Shown: in pieces, positions 59,521 to 64,000 of the stretch
Position numbering within the stretch: the stretch's first letter is position 1
Layout of the letters: every line of letters starts with the position of its first letter
DNA from: Macrococcus bovicus
Lineage (GTDB): Bacteria; Bacillota; Bacilli; Staphylococcales; Staphylococcaceae
Direction: 5' to 3'
Assembly: GCF_004359575.1 (NCBI RefSeq)
Contig: NZ_SCWF01000003.1
Location: forward strand, 124,001-188,000
DNA: 64,000 bases
Made by a program: the position numbers and the translations under genes
The notes under the pieces: model-generated
What the model was told of the DNA's origin: nothing
What the model saw: the letters and a program-made list of their open reading frames with translations, nothing else
The model's database searches: none

Positions 59521-59552
59521 TCCTTGATAAGATGCTTATCAAGGATTTTTTT
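59521..59552 (+). terminator. Terminator of gcvH
   Basis: An 11-bp stem TCCTTGATAAG / CTTATCAAGGA with loop ATG is followed by T7. Confidence 0.93.
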
Positions 59553-59578
59553 ATAACTGCATATGAAAAGGTGATGAG

Positions 59579-59962
59579 ATGTCTGTAATCAGTAAAGTCA
59601 TAGTTGTGGAAGGCAAGTCTGACAAGAAAAAGTTACAACAAGTATTATCTGAACCTGTACATATTATCTGCACGAACGGCACGATGGGTGTCAGTAAAAT
59701 GGACGAGATGCTCGATGAACTGACAGGCCATAACGTCTATATCATGACTGATGCTGATAAAGCGGGGAAAAACATTCGCAGCTGGTTCAAACGCCATTTA
59801 AGTGAATGCAAGCATATCTATATTGATCCGACTTATGGTGAGGTCGGCCGCTGCCCTGTAGATTATCTCGCCAAAAAATTAATGAAACATGAGTTTGAAG
59901 TGAAAGGTCTGGAAGCGGAAGATGAAAGTCAGGGAGTATTTGCCTTCAGCCCCGTCTGGTAA
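59579..59962 (+). CDS. Small TOPRIM-domain protein (RNase M5-like)
   Basis: This 127-residue protein is essentially one TOPRIM domain: VIVVEGKSDKKKLQQVL (catalytic Glu) and IMTDADKAGKNIRSWF (DxD metal site). It resembles the N-terminal part of RNase M5 and related stand-alone TOPRIM proteins next to gcvH in staphylococci. The natural nucleic-acid substrate is unknown. Its end overlaps the thioredoxin-like gene by 41 nt in another frame, pointing to coupled translation. Confidence 0.87.
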   Translation: MSVISKVIVVEGKSDKKKLQQVLSEPVHIICTNGTMGVSKMDEMLDELTGHNVYIMTDADKAGKNIRSWFKRHLSECKHIYIDPTYGEVGRCPVDYLAKKLMKHEFEVKGLEAEDESQGVFAFSPVW

Positions 59963-60221
59963 TTATGTGATATTCGGTTATACGCCCCTCTGCGGTACAT
60001 GTAAGGTCGCAGAGCGCATGATAGACATCATGCCAGAACTGATTGAAGTCAATATAATGAAAGTAGATTTAAATTTTTCGGCGTCATTCGCGCAGCGCTA
60101 TCAGCTGATGAGTGTGCCTGTTCTGCTCATTGTAAAAGACGATGAAGTAGTGGAAACCATCTATCGTTTTGAATCCGTCACAAATATTTATGAAATTATT
60201 CGTAAAGTATTGACGATTTAA
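59922..60221 (+). CDS. Thioredoxin-like protein with CGTC site
   Basis: This 99-residue thioredoxin-fold protein has the redox motif FGYTPLCGTCKVAE (C24, C27), a VDLNFS strand and the cis-proline MSVPVLLIVKDD. It overlaps the TOPRIM gene by 41 nt. Its partner is unknown. The SAM riboswitch of the metNIQ operon begins 36 nt after its stop, so it is transcriptionally separate from metN. Confidence 0.88.
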   Translation: MKVREYLPSAPSGNYVIFGYTPLCGTCKVAERMIDIMPELIEVNIMKVDLNFSASFAQRYQLMSVPVLLIVKDDEVVETIYRFESVTNIYEIIRKVLTI

Positions 60222-60257
60222 ATATTGTAGTCTAATATGTATAACAATTGAATATAA

Positions 60258-60405
60258 CTCTTATCAAGAGTGGTGGAGGGATGTGCCCTATGAAACCCGG
60301 CAACCGTCATATGACATGGTGCCAATTCACATAAAGCTTACGCTTTAGAAGATGAGAGACGATGAACTCATTGCGTCTTTCTCTTTACGGGAAAGACGCT
60401 TTATT
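60258..60405 (+). promoter_or_regulatory. SAM-I riboswitch (S-box) controlling metNIQ
   Basis: The aptamer spans about 60258-60358: P1 is CTCTTATC with GATGAGAG. Conserved core segments are AGAGTGGTGGAGGGA, GCCCTATGAAACCCGGCAAC and ATGGTGCCAATTC. The expression platform ends with a terminator, GCGTCTTTC (60373-60381) pairing with GAAAGACGC (60391-60399), then TTTATT. High SAM should stabilise the aptamer and end transcription before metN. Confidence 0.95.
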
Positions 60406-60425
60406 CGTTTAAAGGAGGTACGTAA

Positions 60426-61451
60426 GTGATTACGTTAAATCATGTTGTCAAGCAGTTCGCAACAAAAAAAGGAATGATAACCGCTGTTGATGATGTCAAT
60501 CTGACGATCAACGAGGGTGAAATATATGGTGTCATCGGCTTTTCAGGTGCAGGTAAAAGTACGTTAATCCGTATGTTCAATGGCCTCGAAAAACCGACGA
60601 CGGGTGATGTGGTCGTCGGTGGCGATAACATTGCAGAGCTCAGTCCGACTGACCTCAGAAAGAAAAGACAGAAAATCGGTATGATCTTCCAGCATTTCAA
60701 TCTGCTATGGTCACGTACAGTATTCGATAACATTGCATTTCCGCTTGAAATTGCAGGTGTCTCTAAAACTGAACGTACTGCACGGGTCAATGAACTGATT
60801 CGCCTGGTCGGGCTTGAAGGCCGAGAAAATGCTTATCCCTCTCAGCTGTCAGGGGGGCAGAAACAGCGGGTCGGCATTGCCCGTTCGCTGGCCAATAACC
60901 CGACTGTGCTGCTCTGTGATGAAGCAACCAGTGCACTTGACCCGCAGACGACAGATGAAATTCTGGAGCTGTTGGTGAACATCAATCGCCAGCTCAAACT
61001 GACGATTATTCTGATCACGCATGAAATGCAGGTCATCCGAAAAATCTGTCACCAGGTCGCTGTCATGGAAAATGGGCGTGTGGTGGAGCAGGGTCCTGTC
61101 ATGGAAGTGTTTGAAAATCCGCAGTCAACTGTCACACAGCGCTTTGTCAAAGATGATCTGAAAGACGCTGAAGTTGAAGCTTCTATCGATGAGATTATGG
61201 CACATTATCCGACCGGAGCGATTCTTCGCCTGAAGTTCGTCGGTTCTTCTACCGGGCAGCCGATTGTCAGCCGGATGATCAGAAAGTATGATCTGGATGC
61301 GAATGTTCTTGCCGGTAACATTAAGCATACGCAGAACGGTTCTTTCGGCCATCTGATCGTACATGTGCCTGCCCTTAATGCTGAAGTCGAAAGAATGTTC
61401 GACGAGTTAAGGGTGCACGGCGTTGAAGCGGAGGTGGAAAGACGTGGATAA
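60426..61451 (+). CDS. metN: Methionine ABC transporter ATP-binding protein (GTG start)
   Basis: This 341-residue ATPase powers methionine uptake with MetI and MetQ. Walker A is GFSGAGKST, the signature is [15 protein letters not shown], Walker B is [13 protein letters not shown], and the switch is THEM. The C-terminal NIL domain (about 265-341, [18 protein letters not shown]) senses methionine in the family. Start is GTG 60426, after AAAGGAGG. The gene is under the SAM riboswitch and overlaps metI by 8 nt. Confidence 0.96.
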   Translation: MITLNHVVKQFATKKGMITAVDDVNLTINEGEIYGVIGFSGAGKSTLIRMFNGLEKPTTGDVVVGGDNIAELSPTDLRKKRQKIGMIFQHFNLLWSRTVFDNIAFPLEIAGVSKTERTARVNELIRLVGLEGRENAYPSQLSGGQKQRVGIARSLANNPTVLLCDEATSALDPQTTDEILELLVNINRQLKLTIILITHEMQVIRKICHQVAVMENGRVVEQGPVMEVFENPQSTVTQRFVKDDLKDAEVEASIDEIMAHYPTGAILRLKFVGSSTGQPIVSRMIRKYDLDANVLAGNIKHTQNGSFGHLIVHVPALNAEVERMFDELRVHGVEAEVERRG

Positions 61452-62139
61452 TACGATGATGGATACGTTAAGAGAAATGTTCAGTTTTGAGAATGTCATC
61501 TGGCCGGATGTCTGGGTGGCTGTTTATGAAACGCTGTATATGACGATTATTTCGGCAATCTTCACTTTTATATTCGGTCTGATCATCGGAACGGCGTTAT
61601 TCCTTGCTTCACGCAGCAAATCAAGAGGGGCAAAGATTTTCTATAATATCATGGCCTTTTTTGTCAATCTGTTCCGGGCGATTCCGTTTATTATTCTGAT
61701 TCTGCTTCTTATTCCATTCACCAACGTCCTGATGGGGACGATCAGCGGGGTCAAAGGTGCGCTGCCTGCATTAATTATCGGCGCTGCTCCCTTCTACGCC
61801 CGTCTTGTGGAGATCGGTATGAAAGAAATCGATAAAGGTGTCATTGAAGCAGCAGAAGCGATGGGCGCGAGCCGCTGGACACTTATCTGGAAAGTGCTGC
61901 TGCGTGAATCACTGCCAGCTCTGATCTCAGGTATCACGGTTACCACGATCTCGCTGGTAGGTGCTACGGCAATCGCCGGTGTTATCGGTGCCGGCGGGCT
62001 CGGTAACCTTGCTTATTTAGTAGGTTTCACCCGCAGTCAGAATGATGTGATCTTAGTATCGACTGTCTTCATTCTGCTCATAGTCTTTGCAATACAGTTT
62101 ATCGGTGACTTCCTGGCGAAGCGCACAGACAAACGTTAA
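61444..62139 (+). CDS. metI: Methionine ABC transporter permease (GTG start)
   Basis: This 231-residue permease has about five helices and the cytoplasmic EAA loop [20 protein letters not shown] that docks with Met[19 protein letters not shown] is typical of MetI. GTG 61444 follows GGAGGT at 8 nt and gives the expected N-terminus; a longer frame would begin inside metN. metQ follows 25 nt after its stop. Confidence 0.95.
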   Translation: MDNTMMDTLREMFSFENVIWPDVWVAVYETLYMTIISAIFTFIFGLIIGTALFLASRSKSRGAKIFYNIMAFFVNLFRAIPFIILILLLIPFTNVLMGTISGVKGALPALIIGAAPFYARLVEIGMKEIDKGVIEAAEAMGASRWTLIWKVLLRESLPALISGITVTTISLVGATAIAGVIGAGGLGNLAYLVGFTRSQNDVILVSTVFILLIVFAIQFIGDFLAKRTDKR

Positions 62140-62164
62140 ATATAAAATACAAAGGAGAAAAACG

Positions 62165-62986
62165 ATGAAGAAAATTTTAGTATTTGCACTTACGCTGTTA
62201 TTTGCTGTTGTCCTGACAGCATGTGGCTCCGAGTCAAAAGAAAACGGGAAAGAAGATAAAACGATTAAAGTAGGGGCTTCACCGGCACCTCACGCAGAAC
62301 TGCTTGAGCAAGTGAAACCGATCCTTGAAAAAGAAGGCTACAAACTGGATATCAAAATCATCAACGACTATACAACACCGAACCGTCTGTTGAACGATGG
62401 CGAATTAGACGCAAACTTCTTCCAGCACACACCTTACCTCGACACTGAAGTGAAGGAAAAAGGCTATAAAATCGAATCTGCTGGTAATGTGCATATCGAA
62501 CCGATGGCTGTCTATTCTAAAAAATATAAATCACTGGATGAACTACCTGACGACGCAGAAATCTTCGTCTCAAACAACCCGGCTGAAGAAGGTCGTTTCT
62601 TATCATTCTTCACAAAAGCAGGCTTAATTAAATTAAAAGAAGGTACAGACCCAGTCAAAGCGACATTCAAGGATATCGCTGAAAACAAAAAGAACCTGAA
62701 ATTCAACAACAAACAGGCAGCTGAATTTTTACCTAAAACGTTCAACAATGGCGAAGGCGATGCAGTCATTATCAACTCCAACTTCGCACTTGATAATAAA
62801 CTGAATCCAGTGAAAGACTCTATCGCACTTGAAGATAAAGATTCACCATACGCTAACTTAGTCGCTGTTCAGAAGGGCCATAAGGACGATGCGAAAATTA
62901 AAGCACTCGTTAAAGCGCTTCAATCTGATGACGTTAAGAAATTTATCGATGAGAAATATAAAGGCGCAGTTATCGCTGCAAACTAA
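62165..62986 (+). CDS. metQ: Methionine ABC transporter substrate-binding lipoprotein
   Basis: This 273-residue NlpA-family lipoprotein captures methionine outside the membrane. Lipobox VVLTAC gives C20. Family motifs are VGASPAPHAELLEQVKPIL, DYTTPNRLLNDGELDANFFQHTPYL, EPMAVYSKKYKSL, NNPAEEGR and AVIINSNFALD. ATG 62165 follows AAAGGAG. It ends the riboswitch-controlled operon and is followed by a terminator. Confidence 0.96.
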   Translation: MKKILVFALTLLFAVVLTACGSESKENGKEDKTIKVGASPAPHAELLEQVKPILEKEGYKLDIKIINDYTTPNRLLNDGELDANFFQHTPYLDTEVKEKGYKIESAGNVHIEPMAVYSKKYKSLDELPDDAEIFVSNNPAEEGRFLSFFTKAGLIKLKEGTDPVKATFKDIAENKKNLKFNNKQAAEFLPKTFNNGEGDAVIINSNFALDNKLNPVKDSIALEDKDSPYANLVAVQKGHKDDAKIKALVKALQSDDVKKFIDEKYKGAVIAAN

Positions 62987-62991
62987 TCTTT

Positions 62992-63020
62992 AACACTCAG
63001 ACTCGTTCTGAGTGTTTTTT
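62992..63020 (+). terminator. Terminator of metNIQ
   Basis: Stem AACACTCAGA / TCTGAGTGTT with loop CTCGT is followed by T residues. Confidence 0.92.
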
Positions 63021-63122
63021 ATTTTCAATCACTCAGGTATGATTCTCAATGAAATGGTCTCAATCCGTTTAACAATCCATCTATTTACGTTATAATAATT
63101 GAGTAAATGAATTTAAGAGTCT

Positions 63123-63151
63123 TTGACTGTAAATTAAAATCATTATAAACT
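63123..63151 (+). promoter_or_regulatory. Probable promoter of the suf operon
   Basis: TTGACT (63123-63128) and TAAACT (63146-63151) are 17 nt apart, 43 nt before the sufC start, in an AT-rich region. Confidence 0.6.
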
Positions 63152-63193
63152 ATAAAAAGTCTAAAATAATTATAATTCGTGGAGGGTACACAA

Positions 63194-63967
63194 ATGGCAT
63201 CAGTATTAGAGATTAAAGATTTACACGTTTCTATCGAAGGAAAAGAGATTTTAAAAGGTGTAAACTTAACAATCAAACAAGGTGAAGTTCACGCTATCAT
63301 GGGACCGAACGGTACAGGTAAATCAACTTTATCTTCAGCAATCATGGGTCATCCGAAATATGAGGTCACTCAAGGGGAAGTTTTACTTGATGGTGAAAAT
63401 GTACTTGAAATGGAAGTAGATGAGCGTGCGAAAGCAGGTCTTTTCCTTGCGATGCAGTATCCATCTGAAATCTCAGGTGTAACCAATGCAGACTTCTTAC
63501 GTTCAGCGATTAACTCTCGTCGCGAGGAAGGTCAGGAAATCAACCTGATGCAGTTCATCAAAAAAATGGACAAACAGATGGACTTCCTTGAAATGGATCC
63601 TGACATGGCGACACGTTATTTAAATGAGGGCTTCTCTGGCGGTGAGAAAAAACGCAATGAAATTCTGCAGTTAATGATGCTGGAACCTAAGTTTGCCATT
63701 TTAGATGAGATTGACTCAGGTCTCGATATCGATGCGCTTAAAGTGGTATCAAAAGGTATCAATGAAATGCGTGGCGACAGCTTCGGTTGTCTGATCATCA
63801 CTCACTATCAGCGTCTTCTGAACTACATCACACCAGACTTCGTCCACGTGATGATGCAAGGCCGCGTCGTTAAGTCAGGCGGAGAAGAACTTGCTCAGCG
63901 TCTTGAAGCAGAAGGTTATGACTGGATCAAGCAAGAATTAAACATTCAGGATGAAGCAGCTGAATAA
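63194..63967 (+). CDS. sufC: Fe-S cluster assembly ATPase SufC
   Basis: This 257-residue ABC-type ATPase forms the SufBCD scaffold for iron-sulfur cluster assembly. Walker A is [12 protein letters not shown], the signature is [14 protein letters not shown], Walker B is [12 protein letters not shown] and the switch is THYQR. ATG 63194 follows GGAGGG; a frame five codons longer contains that ribosome-binding site. It is the first gene of sufCDSUB as in S. aureus, and sufD begins 12 nt after its stop. Confidence 0.96.
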   Translation: MASVLEIKDLHVSIEGKEILKGVNLTIKQGEVHAIMGPNGTGKSTLSSAIMGHPKYEVTQGEVLLDGENVLEMEVDERAKAGLFLAMQYPSEISGVTNADFLRSAINSRREEGQEINLMQFIKKMDKQMDFLEMDPDMATRYLNEGFSGGEKKRNEILQLMMLEPKFAILDEIDSGLDIDALKVVSKGINEMRGDSFGCLIITHYQRLLNYITPDFVHVMMQGRVVKSGGEELAQRLEAEGYDWIKQELNIQDEAAE

Positions 63968-63979
63968 GGAGGAACTGAA

Positions 63980-64000
63980 ATGAGTGACATCAACTTAGAA
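63980..64000 (+). CDS. sufD: SufD, Fe-S cluster assembly scaffold (first codons only)
   Basis: ATG at 63980 follows AAGGAGGAACTGAA and reads MSDINLE to the window edge. Position after sufC and the strong ribosome-binding site identify it as sufD by context; seven codons cannot prove it by sequence. Confidence 0.7.

Noticed and set aside
63160-63178. PerR/Fur box before sufC
   Set aside because: AT-rich sequence gives partial matches in several registers but no clear 7-1-7 symmetry.

Overview
The window is a stretch of core chromosome from a low-to-moderate-GC Gram-positive bacterium of the family Staphylococcaceae. Gene order and protein sequences follow Staphylococcus closely: nrdIEF, murB, gdpS, tagO, comFA-comFC, hpf-secA-prfB-cccB, csbA-uvrB-uvrA, hprK-lgt, trxB-rapZ-yvcK-whiA, clpP, cggR-gapA-pgk-tpiA-gpmI-eno, secG-est-rnr-smpB-ssrA, lytM, aroD, gcvH, metNIQ and sufCD. 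Base composition looks clearly richer in G+C than S. aureus (by eye only), and the tmRNA tag (GKTNNFAVAA) differs from the S. aureus tag. A Macrococcus-like organism is my best guess; this is inference.

Layout. 1-3.4 kb: class Ib ribonucleotide reductase. 3.4-3.6 kb: a tandem array of 62-bp hairpin units. 3.6-6.9 kb: a small zinc-themed block with an L33 paralogue, a COG0523 GTPase behind a Zur-type box, a His-rich lipoprotein and a CDF exporter, followed by a decayed DUF2231-like fragment. 7-15.7 kb: murB and metabolic, redox, transporter and signalling genes, mostly on the minus strand. 15.8-24.8 kb: tagO, competence genes comFA/comFC, hpf, secA and prfB with its programmed frameshift. 24.8-27.7 kb: secreted proteins (cytochrome c551, a LysM-NlpC/P60 hydrolase, a CHAP protein, a TlpA-like thioredoxin). 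27.7-32.6 kb: uvrBA. 32.7-40.2 kb: two long operons from hprK to whiA. 40.2-43.3 kb: a lipoprotein, alkaline phosphatase, clpP and tRNA-Arg. 43.4-51.5 kb: the glycolytic operon behind CggR, then secG. 51.5-56.8 kb: esterase, rnr, smpB, tmRNA and lytM. 56.9-64 kb: aroD, a nitroreductase, several small thioredoxin-fold proteins, gcvH, SAM-riboswitch-controlled metNIQ and the start of the suf operon.

Much of the regulation can be read directly: Zur-, Fur-, LexA-, CtsR-, CggR- and PhoP-type sites, a SAM-I riboswitch, the RF2 frameshift and many intrinsic terminators. I found no insertion sequence, prophage, CRISPR array, restriction-modification or recognisable defence locus. I do not see a convincing undescribed multi-gene system. 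The least explained items are the 62-bp palindromic tandem repeats, the decayed fragment upstream of the CDF exporter, the Fur-type box on a nitroreductase promoter, and a few lipoproteins of unknown role.
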